Shown piece by piece: positions 57,040-64,000 of a stretch of 64,000 nt of DNA. The DNA is from Streptomyces zingiberis. Lineage in GTDB: Bacteria; Actinomycetota; Actinomycetes; Streptomycetales; Streptomycetaceae. The stretch spans positions 101,215 to 165,214 of the forward strand of contig NZ_JAATEN010000013.1 of assembly GCF_012034935.1 (NCBI RefSeq). The letters run 5' to 3'. Under the pieces are notes generated by a model. That model ran no database searches. It was not told the origin of the DNA and was given only the letters and a program-made list of their open reading frames with translations. A program made the translations under genes and the position numbers. Numbering within the stretch: the first letter of the stretch is position 1; each line of letters starts with the position of its first letter.

Positions 57040-58533
57040 TCAGGCGGTGGAGACCCGCTCCAGCGCGATCTGAAGCCGGCGCAGCGTCTCGTCACGCCCC
57101 AGCAGTTCCATGGACTCGAAAAGCGGCGGGGAGACCCGGCGGCCGGTGACCGCCACCCGCAGCGGGGTGAAGGCGTGCTTGGGCTTGATGCCGAGCCCGT
57201 CCACCAGCGCCTCGCGGAGTGCGGCCTGAATCGGGTCCGGGGTGAACTGCCGCAGGTCCCGCAGCGCCGCGAGGCTCGCCTCCAGCACGGGCCGGGCGTC
57301 CGGGGTCAGCGCCTTGGCCGCGTCGGCCTCGTCCACCCGGAACTCCTCGGGCCGTACGAAGAGGAAGCCGAGCATCCCGGTGATCTCGCTGAGGACCGTC
57401 ATCCGCTCCTGGGTCAGCGGCGCGGCGCGGGAGAGCAGTTCCCGCTGCTCGTCCGTCGGCTCCTCGCCGGGGAAGAGGAAGGGGACGAGCCGGCGGGCGA
57501 ACTCCTCCGCCGGCAGCGCCCGCAGGTGCACGGCGTTGATCGCCTCGCACTTCTTGAGGTCGAACCGGGCCGGGTTGGCGTTGACGTCCGCCACGTCGAA
57601 GGCGGCGACCATCTCCTCCAGGGTGAAGATGTCCCGGTCCTCGGCGAGCGACCAGCCCAGCAGGGAGAGGTAGTTGAGCAGCCCCTCGGGGAGGAAGCCC
57701 CGCTCGCGGTAGAGGTTGAGCGAGGACTGCGGGTCGCGCTTGGAGAGCTTCCGGTTCCCCTCCCCCATGACATAGGGGAGGTGCCCGAAGCGCGGCACGG
57801 AGCCGTTGCCCACGCCGATGTCGGCCAGCGCGCGGTAGAGGGCGATCTGCCGCGGCGTGGAGGAGAGCAGGTCCTCGCCGCGGAGGACGTGGGTGATCTC
57901 CATCAGCGCGTCGTCGACCGGGTTGACCAGGGTGTAGAGCGGCGCGCCGTTGGCCCGGACGATGCCGTAGTCCGGGACGTTCTCCGGGGTGAAGGTGAGT
58001 TCGCCGCGGACCAGGTCGGTGAAGGTGATCGGCTCGTCGGGCATCCGGAAGCGGAGGATGGGGGTGCGCTCCTCCGCGCGGTAGGCGACGATCTCCTCCT
58101 GCGTGAGCGCGCGGCACTTGCCGTCGTAGCCGGAGGGCTTGCCCGCGGCGCGGGCGGCGTCACGCCGGGCCTCCAGCTCCTCGGCGGAGCAGTAGCACCG
58201 GTAGGCGTGGCCGGCCTCCTCCAGGCGGCGCGCGACGTCCGCGTAGAGGTCCGTCCGCTGCGACTGCCGGTACGGCGCGTGCGGGCCGCCCACCTCGGGG
58301 CCCTCGTCCCAGTCGAGGCCGAGCCAGCGCATGGCGTCCAGGAGCTGCGCGTAGGACTCCTCGGAGTCGCGGGCGGCGTCCGTGTCCTCGATGCGGAAGA
58401 CGAGGGTGCCCCCGTGGTGGCGGGCGAACGCCCAGTTGAACAGCGCCGTGCGGACCAGGCCGACGTGCGGGTTGCCGGTCGGCGAGGGGCAGAAACGGAC
58501 ACGGACGGGGTACGGGAGGGGTGCGCTAGTCAC
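57040..58533 (-). CDS. gltX: Glutamyl-tRNA synthetase
   Basis: The 497-residue class I synthetase has the HIGH-type motif FCPSPTGNPHVGLVRTALFN (residues 14-33) and the KMSKS-type motif GNRKLSKRDPQSSLN near residue 260. YRCYCSAEELEARRDAARAA and MEITHVLRGEDLLSSTPRQ are also typical. In actinobacteria the enzyme is normally non-discriminating and also glutamylates tRNA-Gln, which GatCAB then amidates. The adjacent cluster of three tRNA-Glu and two tRNA-Gln genes on the same strand suits that role. It overlaps the FAH-family gene by eight bases. Its start codon at 58533 is a GTG or ATG inside that overlap. Confidence 0.96.
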   Translation of the reverse strand: MTSAPLPYPVRVRFCPSPTGNPHVGLVRTALFNWAFARHHGGTLVFRIEDTDAARDSEESYAQLLDAMRWLGLDWDEGPEVGGPHAPYRQSQRTDLYADVARRLEEAGHAYRCYCSAEELEARRDAARAAGKPSGYDGKCRALTQEEIVAYRAEERTPILRFRMPDEPITFTDLVRGELTFTPENVPDYGIVRANGAPLYTLVNPVDDALMEITHVLRGEDLLSSTPRQIALYRALADIGVGNGSVPRFGHLPYVMGEGNRKLSKRDPQSSLNLYRERGFLPEGLLNYLSLLGWSLAEDRDIFTLEEMVAAFDVADVNANPARFDLKKCEAINAVHLRALPAEEFARRLVPFLFPGEEPTDEQRELLSRAAPLTQERMTVLSEITGMLGFLFVRPEEFRVDEADAAKALTPDARPVLEASLAALRDLRQFTPDPIQAALREALVDGLGIKPKHAFTPLRVAVTGRRVSPPLFESMELLGRDETLRRLQIALERVSTA

Positions 58534-59308
58534 GCTTGATCACCTTGTTGGTGAGAGTGCCGATGCCTTCGATGGTGACGGCGACCTCGTCGCCGACGGT
58601 GAGGGGCCCGACGCCGGCCGGGGTCCCGGTGAGGATCACGTCTCCGGGGAGCAGCGTCATCGCCTGGGTGATGTGCACGACGAGATCGGCGACGGAGCGG
58701 ACCATCTCCCCCGTCCGGCCGAGCTGGCGCTGCTCACCGTTGACCGTGCACATGATGCCGAGGTCGGACGGGTCCAGCTCGGTCTCCACCCAGGGGCCGA
58801 GCGGACAGGAGCCGTCGAACCCCTTGGCGCGCGCCCATTGGTCCTCGGCCCGCTGGACGTCCCGGGCCGTGACGTCGTTGGCGCAGGTGTAGCCGAGGAT
58901 GACCTCGTGGGCACGGTCCCGGGGGACCTCCCGGCACATCCGGCCGATCACCACGGCCAGTTCGGCCTCGTGGTGCACCTCCTGCGAGAAGGAGGGGTAC
59001 GGGATGGGGTCGCCGGGGCCGCTCACGGCGGTGGAGGGCTTGAAGAAGGTGACGGGTACCCCGGGCACCTCATGCCCCAGCTCGGCCGCGTGTTCGGCGT
59101 AGTTGCGGCCGATGGCGACGACCTTGCTGGGGAGCACCGGGGGCAGCAGCCGCACCTGGCTCAGCGGCACCTTGCGCCCGGAGCGCTCGAACTCGGCGAA
59201 CGGGTGGCCCTTGACGATGTCGAGCACGGGGCCGTCCGGGTCGGACGGCTCCCCTTCCACGACACCGAAGGCGACATTGCCGTCGATGGAGAATCTTGCG
59301 ATGCGCAC
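58526..59308 (-). CDS. Fumarylacetoacetate hydrolase-family protein
   Basis: The 260-residue protein begins VRIARFSIDGNVAFGVVEGE. The FAH metal site is seen in SQEVHHEAELAVVIGR (E-x-E pair) and GYTCANDVTARDVQ. LPPVLPSKVVAIGRNYAEHA, RMCREVPRDRAHEV and ILTGTPAGVGPLTVGDEVAV are typical. Such enzymes hydrolyse or isomerise small beta-diketo acids, for example oxaloacetate or acylpyruvates. The substrate is not determined. The GTG at 59308 follows GAGGGG. It overlaps gltX by eight bases, which is conserved in Streptomyces, and the two are co-transcribed. Confidence 0.9.
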   Translation of the reverse strand: MRIARFSIDGNVAFGVVEGEPSDPDGPVLDIVKGHPFAEFERSGRKVPLSQVRLLPPVLPSKVVAIGRNYAEHAAELGHEVPGVPVTFFKPSTAVSGPGDPIPYPSFSQEVHHEAELAVVIGRMCREVPRDRAHEVILGYTCANDVTARDVQRAEDQWARAKGFDGSCPLGPWVETELDPSDLGIMCTVNGEQRQLGRTGEMVRSVADLVVHITQAMTLLPGDVILTGTPAGVGPLTVGDEVAVTIEGIGTLTNKVIKRD

Positions 59309-59534
59309 GGGAAGCCGCTGCCCCTCACTGTCACTGGCCGGAGACTGACGTCCCAGGCTAACGCCGCCCCGGCGGCGGACGGCCCATCGCCGGGGCCGGG
59401 ACCCGCGCGGCGGGCGCACGCCCCGGCGGAGCGGTCCGCCCGGTGGCCGCCCGCGCCCTCCGGGCAGGCGCTCCACCCGGGTGGGCGGCGGACCGGCGGC
59501 GCGGCCGGCGCGCGGCGGCCTCAGGGGCGGCGGC

Positions 59535-59726
59535 TCAGTGCCCGCCCCGCCCTTCCGGGACCTCGGTCAGCACGGTGCGGCGGGGGTTGGCGGTGGAGGC
59601 GGGGAGGGCGTCGGGCTCCCGGGACTGCTCGACCACGGTCGGGCGCAGCTCGTCGGCGTCCTCCAGGTGCGCCAGCGTGGTGCGTCGGGGGTTCGCTATG
59701 GTGCGGAACATCATGGTCGTCTTCAC
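59535..59726 (-). CDS. Small protein with duplicated ANPRRT motif
   Basis: This is about 63 residues from the GTG at 59726; an ATG-ATG pair at 59714/59711 is an alternative. The core has two copies of ANPRRT: IANPRRTTLAHLEDADELRP and, 30 residues later, TANPRRTVLTEVPEGRGGH. The copies share N-P-R-R-T and a following L plus acidic residues. I recall similar short proteins in other streptomycetes near gltX. There is no signal peptide, cysteine or known domain. The duplicated motif suggests a bivalent binding peptide. The upstream spacer is AT-rich, so it is expressed from its own promoter. Confidence 0.75.
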   Translation of the reverse strand: MKTTMMFRTIANPRRTTLAHLEDADELRPTVVEQSREPDALPASTANPRRTVLTEVPEGRGGH

Positions 59727-60297
59727 CGGTCGTACGGTCCCTCGCGCTTGTCGTTACGGTCGTCCCTGTCAACGGGAAGGCTAGACGCGCGTTCCCCACT
59801 CCCGGCGGAACAAAGCCAGGGAGACCATGTGATTTTACTCACTTACACCGGCGCAAAAGCGCCATTCCGGGCGACGGCGCCGCCCTCGCCAATGGAGTAC
59901 CCCGCCACAAAAAGGGTCATTCCGCCCGCCATACAGCCGGGCGGGACAGCGGTCACTCTCAGTCCAATCGTTGGCAATTGTCCGTTATCACTGACCACTC
60001 CCCCCACATCACGTAACCCTTCCCGCACGCACCGTCACTCATATGACATGGGCGTCCCCGCCCTTGTTGGAGATCCGCCACTGTGCTGGAATCTCACGGA
60101 CCGCCGCAGGATCCGGGCCGGCGCGGCACCAACCGGCGCCTCAACGGCGCCACGCGGCGGTGTCCGAATCTGTCCGACGACAACCGGGGGAACGCGCCGG
60201 TCATCGACGACCACCCTGGGAGCCCAGGCCCCCACAACTCGCCCACCGCCCCACCCGCTCACGCGACGGGGCGCCCGGTCCAGAGGTTGCGACGCTA
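59727..60297. promoter_or_regulatory. 571-bp divergent control region upstream of cvnA1
   Basis: The part 59780-60070 is markedly AT-richer than the rest of the window and should contain the cvnA1 and ANPRRT-gene promoters. CCAATCGTTGG, a short dyad, lies at 59964-59974. A candidate small ORF (60083-60298) covers the part next to cvnA1. No clear -35/-10 pair could be fixed by eye. Confidence 0.5.
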
Positions 60298-60298
60298 G
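60083..60298 (+). CDS. Possible 71-codon upstream ORF coupled to cvnA1
   Basis: The frame from the GTG at 60083 (VLESHGPPQDPGRRGTNRRL) to the TAG at 60296-60298 is 71 codons long. Its stop overlaps the cvnA1 GTG (TAGTG), which suggests translational coupling. GGAG lies about ten bases before the start. The peptide is Pro/Arg/Asn-rich, with no known domain. Third-position GC is near 85 percent, lower than the surrounding genes. It could be a real small protein, a leader peptide, or a chance frame. Confidence 0.35.
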   Translation: MLESHGPPQDPGRRGTNRRLNGATRRCPNLSDDNRGNAPVIDDHPGSPGPHNSPTAPPAHATGRPVQRLRR

Positions 60299-63200
60299 TG
60301 CAGGGACGTTTCAAGAGGGATAGCAGCGCTGCGGCGGACCCGGAGCTGCACGGCGGGGCCGACCGCGGCCTGACGCCCGAGCGCGGCCAGGGCCCCGGAG
60401 CCACACCCGCCGACCAGGCCTCCGGCCGCACCTCCCGGACGGGACCGCAGCCGGGGGGCGGCGCCGAGGGTGAGCCGGACGGTTCCCGGCCCGCCTACAC
60501 GGGCAGCCGGCTCGCCCTGCGCAACTGGCGCATCTCCACCCGCCTCGTCTCGCTGCTGGCCCTGCCCGTGGTCGCGGCGACGACGCTGGGCGCGCTGCGG
60601 ATCGACTCCTCCATGGACGATCTCGCGCAGCTGGAGAACATGCAGCTGCTCACCGAGATGACCAAGCAGGCCACGGAGCTGGCCTCCGCGCTCCAGGAGG
60701 AGCGCGACCACTCGGCGGGCCCGCTGGCCGGCGGTGACGAGAAGAACGACGACGTCGTCTACCCGCGGCAGCAGACCGACCGGACGAAGCAGTCCTTCCG
60801 CGAGGCGACCCAGGACATCGAGGCCTCCGACGACGAGGCGCTGATCGGCGTCAACTCCTCGCTGGTCAACATCCTGAAGCAGCTGGAGCAGCTCAAGCAG
60901 ATCCGGGCCAACGCCTACCAGGAGAGCGACTACATCGCGCTCACCGTCACCCAGTACAACCAGCTGATCACCTCGCTGCTCTCGCTCTCCCAGGACATGG
61001 CGCAGGCGACCAGCAACACCGAGATGATCCGCGCCACCCGCGCGCTCGCGGCGTTCTCCGCCGCGAAGGAGTACGCCTCCATCCAGCGCGCGATGATCAC
61101 CGCCGCCCTGGCCCACGAGCCCAAGCCCCGGCTCGTCCCCAGCGACCGCATCTACGGTGAGAGCGCGCTGCTCAGCGAGGAGTCCACGCTCGCCCAGTTC
61201 AGCCAGATCTACGCCGGCAAGCAGACCACCGAGGAGCTGCTCCGCGCCCTGGAGGACGGCGGCAGCGCCAACATCATCCTCGCGGACAAGTACGCCGCCC
61301 GGATGCTCAAGCCCGACAGCCCGATCGCCGGCGAGACGCGCTCGTACAAGGACTGGTACGACCAGGACACGGCGAAGATCGACGAAATGGCGAAGATCGA
61401 GCAGACCCTCCTCTCCGAGATGGAGGACAAGGCGCGCGAGCTGCGCGCCGAGGCCCAGCGGGACGCGCTGATCAACGGTCTGCTCATCCTGCTGGTGCTG
61501 GGCGTCTCGCTGGTCGGCGCGTTCGTGGTGGCCCGCTCCATGGTCCGCTCGCTGCGCCGGCTGCAGGACACCGCCCAGGAGGTCTCGCAGAAGCGGCTGC
61601 CGGAGCTGGTCCAGCAGCTCTCCGAGGCGGACCCGCAGGACGTGGACACCTCCGTGAAGTCCGTCGGCGTGCACAGCCGGGACGAGATCGGCAAGGTGGC
61701 CACGGCCTTCGACGACGTGCACCGCGAGGCGGTGCGGCTCGCCGCCGAGCAGGCCCTGCTGCGGGGCAACGTCAACGCGATGTTTACCAACCTCTCCCGG
61801 CGCAGCCAGGGCCTGATCCAGCGTCAGCTCTCGCTCATCTCCGAGCTGGAGAGCCGCGAGGCCGACCCGGACCAGCTCTCCTCGCTCTTCAAGCTGGACC
61901 ACCTCGCCACCCGCATGCGCCGTAACGGCGAGAACCTGCTGGTCCTCGCGGGTGAGGAGCCCGGGCGCCGGTGGACCCGGCCCGTCCCGCTGGTCGACGT
62001 GCTCCGCGCCGCGGCCTCCGAGGTGGAGCAGTACGAGCGGATCGAACTGAGTGCCGTGCCCTCGACGGAGGTCGCCGGCCGGGTCGTCAACGACCTCGTC
62101 CACCTCCTGGCCGAGCTGCTGGAGAACGCCACCTCCTTCTCCTCCCCGCAGACCAAGGTCAAGGTCACCGGTCACGCCCTGCCCGACGGGCGGGTGCTGG
62201 TCGAGATCCACGACACCGGTATCGGGCTCTCCCCCGAGGATCTCGCCGAGATCAACGAGCGGCTGGCCTCGCCGCCGACCGTGGACGTCTCCGTCTCCCG
62301 CCGGATGGGCCTCTTCGTGGTCGGCCGCCTCTCGCAGCGCCACGGCATCCGCATCCAGCTGAGGCCCTCCGACTCCGGCGGCACCACCGCCCTCGTCATG
62401 CTCCCGGTCGACGTGGCCCAGAGCGGCCGCAGAGGCGGCCCCCGGCCCGGTGGCCCCGGAGCGGGCCACGGCGGGCAGCCGAACGGCGCCGGTGCCGGAG
62501 CGGGCAACGGCCAGCAGGCCGGCGGCCGGCTGGCGGGCATGGCGCCCCGTGGCCAGATGTCCGGCGCGGCGGGCCGGCCCGCCCTTCCGGGCCGTGACGG
62601 GGCCCCCGCCGGCGGTCCCGCCGGGCCCGGTTCCCGGCCGGGCGGCCCCGGCACGGGCTCCGGCCCCGCGCACCCCGGCTGGGCCGAGGGCGGCCAGGGA
62701 GCCGGTGGTGCCAACCTCTTCGGCGCCGCGCCCGCGGGCCCGGCCCGGGAGCCCGCCTCCGCAGCCGACGACCCGTTCCGCCGTCCCGGACCGTCCCAGG
62801 ACGAGGGACCGCACGGTCCGCAGTCCGTGGCGCCGCCCACCGGCGCGCCGCGGCAGGCCCCCGGACGCGGTCCGGCGCCCGCCGGGCAAGGGCCCCGTCC
62901 CCAGATTCCGGCGCGCGGTCACGCGGGTGAGCTGCCCGGGCCCTCGCGGTCCGCGGCCCCGGAGCAGCGCGGCGTCGAGGCGCCCGGCGCGGGCTGGGGC
63001 GCCCGCCGCTCCTCCGGCGACGACTGGCCCGGTGGCGGCGGGAACGCCGACGGTTCCCAGGACCGCGGCCCGTCCCACGACCCGTACGGCTCCCAGGGCC
63101 CCCGCGCTCCCCACACCTACGAGGACGCGCAGAGCACGGCCCAGTTCCCGCGCCCCGATTTCTCCGACCGGCAGGGACCGCCGCCCGGTCCGGACCGGCA

Positions 63201-63999
63201 GCCGCGGCAGGGCCAGGACACCGGTGCCTACCCGGCCGCCCCCCACAGCCAGGAGTTCCAGGAGCGCCAAGGCCGTCAGGACCGTCAGGACACCGACGAG
63301 ACCACCCAGTTCCCGCGCCCCGACTTCGGCCGGCAGGCACCGCCGCCCGCCCCGCAGCGGACGCCGCAGCAGCTCCCGGCCCAGCCGCAGCAGTTCCCGG
63401 CCCAGCAGCGGCGCGCCGAGCCGGAGGCCCTGCCGCCGGCCACCGGCCCCGGGGACGGCCGCACCCCGCTCTTCGAGGCCCTCGAATCGGACTGGTTCCG
63501 CGGTATCCGCGGCGACCGGCCCGGCGAGGGCCGCCCGGCCGGGCCCCAGGGCGACCGGCAGAACGGCGGTCACCACGCCCCGGCCGGGGTGCCGCAGCAA
63601 CAGCGGCGCGAGCCCGCCCTGCCCCAGCGCGACACGGGTGCCCCGGGTGCCCCGGGTGACGCAGGCGCCGCGGCCGGCAACGGCGGCCCCGCCGGCGCGG
63701 GGTGGCGCACCTCCCCCAACGACGAGCTGGGACGGCAGGCCGAGCGCGTGCGCCAGCCCGCCGCCGGCGGTCTCACCACCTCCGGACTGCCGCGCCGGGT
63801 CCCCCGGGCGAATCTCGTGGCCGGTACGGCACGGCAGCCGGAGAACGTCCAGCCCGGTCCGCAGGTCTCCCGGGCGCCCGCCGACGTGCGCGGACGCCTG
63901 ACCAATCTCCGCCGGGGCATTCAGCAGGGCCGCCAGGCCGGCCACAACCCGGCGTACGGCGATCACGGATTTGGTCCCTCTTACCATCAGGAGCGTTAG
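60298..63999 (+). CDS. cvnA1: Conservon sensor kinase-like protein CvnA1 (NIT-HAMP-HATPase)
   Basis: The 1233-residue membrane protein starts at the GTG at 60298 (VQGRFKRDSSAAADPE). A first transmembrane helix lies near residues 85-105 (RLVSLLALPVVAATTLGALR). The extracytoplasmic NIT-type sensor follows to about residue 390, then the second helix LLILLVLGVSLVGAFVVARS and a HAMP linker. The dimerisation helix contains FKLDHLATRMRRNGEN with His535. The ATP-binding domain has HLLAELLENATSFSSP (N610), VEIHDTGIGLS and RMGLFVVGRLSQRHGI. A disordered Pro/Gly/Gln-rich tail (about 710-1233) holds two QFPRPDF copies at residues 949-955 and 1004-1010. In S. coelicolor cvnA1 heads a cvnABCD conservon; cvnB would lie just beyond the window. 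Confidence 0.93.
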   Translation: MQGRFKRDSSAAADPELHGGADRGLTPERGQGPGATPADQASGRTSRTGPQPGGGAEGEPDGSRPAYTGSRLALRNWRISTRLVSLLALPVVAATTLGALRIDSSMDDLAQLENMQLLTEMTKQATELASALQEERDHSAGPLAGGDEKNDDVVYPRQQTDRTKQSFREATQDIEASDDEALIGVNSSLVNILKQLEQLKQIRANAYQESDYIALTVTQYNQLITSLLSLSQDMAQATSNTEMIRATRALAAFSAAKEYASIQRAMITAALAHEPKPRLVPSDRIYGESALLSEESTLAQFSQIYAGKQTTEELLRALEDGGSANIILADKYAARMLKPDSPIAGETRSYKDWYDQDTAKIDEMAKIEQTLLSEMEDKARELRAEAQRDALINGLLILLVLGVSLVGAFVVARSMVRSLRRLQDTAQEVSQKRLPELVQQLSEADPQDVDTSVKSVGVHSRDEIGKVATAFDDVHREAVRLAAEQALLRGNVNAMFTNLSRRSQGLIQRQLSLISELESREADPDQLSSLFKLDHLATRMRRNGENLLVLAGEEPGRRWTRPVPLVDVLRAAASEVEQYERIELSAVPSTEVAGRVVNDLVHLLAELLENATSFSSPQTKVKVTGHALPDGRVLVEIHDTGIGLSPEDLAEINERLASPPTVDVSVSRRMGLFVVGRLSQRHGIRIQLRPSDSGGTTALVMLPVDVAQSGRRGGPRPGGPGAGHGGQPNGAGAGAGNGQQAGGRLAGMAPRGQMSGAAGRPALPGRDGAPAGGPAGPGSRPGGPGTGSGPAHPGWAEGGQGAGGANLFGAAPAGPAREPASAADDPFRRPGPSQDEGPHGPQSVAPPTGAPRQAPGRGPAPAGQGPRPQIPARGHAGELPGPSRSAAPEQRGVEAPGAGWGARRSSGDDWPGGGGNADGSQDRGPSHDPYGSQGPRAPHTYEDAQSTAQFPRPDFSDRQGPPPGPDRQPRQGQDTGAYPAAPHSQEFQERQGRQDRQDTDETTQFPRPDFGRQAPPPAPQRTPQQLPAQPQQFPAQQRRAEPEALPPATGPGDGRTPLFEALESDWFRGIRGDRPGEGRPAGPQGDRQNGGHHAPAGVPQQQRREPALPQRDTGAPGAPGDAGAAAGNGGPAGAGWRTSPNDELGRQAERVRQPAAGGLTTSGLPRRVPRANLVAGTARQPENVQPGPQVSRAPADVRGRLTNLRRGIQQGRQAGHNPAYGDHGFGPSYHQER

Positions 64000-64000
64000 T

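Noticed and set aside
60295..63987. Minus-strand open frame (1230 codons) opposite cvnA1
   Set aside because: Shadow of cvnA1; no known motif and no ribosome site.

Overview
The window is a stretch of conserved core chromosome from a Streptomyces species or a very close relative. Base composition is extremely GC-rich with G/C at nearly all third codon positions. It carries Streptomyces developmental genes (whiG, nsdA, ndgR, hupS, the conservon kinase cvnA1), four adjacent type I signal peptidase genes, the amtB-glnK-glnD cassette and an actinobacterial tRNA-Glu/tRNA-Gln cluster beside gltX. No insertion sequence, prophage, CRISPR array, rRNA operon or biosynthetic gene cluster was seen. Gene order agrees with what I recall of the SCO5544 to SCO5623 region of S. 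coelicolor, read in reverse.

Layout. 1-133: 3' end of an M23 peptidase gene. 275-1785: a TetR regulator and the sporulation sigma factor whiG, with a BldD-like box in the whiG leader. 2058-6372: dprA, comM, yraN, a DUF2469 gene and a NUDIX gene. 6365-9991: four signal peptidase genes (lepB4 to lepB1 by coordinate). 10038-12996: rpsP-khpA-rimM-trmD-rplS, interrupted by a spacer with a strong hairpin. 13265-16186: a SprT-like zinc metallopeptidase gene, the decayed 3' end of a methyltransferase gene, and ffh. 16310-20596: amtB-glnK-glnD with a GlnR box upstream. 20895-23744: nsdA and a divergent primase/polymerase-like gene. 23949-30546: ftsY, glcP, smc. 30768-33812: a small coiled-coil gene, acyP, a CAP-domain gene, mutM. 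34119-37344: rnc, rpmF, a DUF177 gene and a DivIVA-like coiled-coil gene, with an eight-unit TGCAC array in the leader of the DUF177-rpmF-rnc unit. 37448-43716: coaD, rsmD, recG, a DAK2 gene, rpmB. 44075-48248: thiD, thiL, an Lrp-type ligand-binding gene, a DUF3515 lipoprotein, ddl. 48482-52821: gpsA, plsC, cofC, a cold-shock-like gene, hupS, a small gene. 52995-55977: leuCD divergent from ndgR. 56265-56806: five tRNA genes. 57040-63999: gltX, a FAH-family gene, a small ANPRRT-repeat gene, and cvnA1, which ends one base before the window does.

Functional links. Both SRP-pathway GTPases (Ffh, FtsY) and four signal peptidases give most of a protein-export set. RimM, TrmD, RplS, RpsP, RpmB, RpmF, RNase III and YceD-like DUF177 are ribosome and RNA maturation functions. 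GlnK/GlnD/AmtB form the nitrogen-sensing module. GltX probably charges both neighbouring tRNA types, as is usual in actinobacteria without GlnRS. SMC, RecG, MutM, DprA, ComM and HupS maintain DNA and chromosome structure. Most genes lie on the minus strand. The novelty is mainly in non-coding structure: repeats, operators and leader hairpins, plus a few unusual genes.
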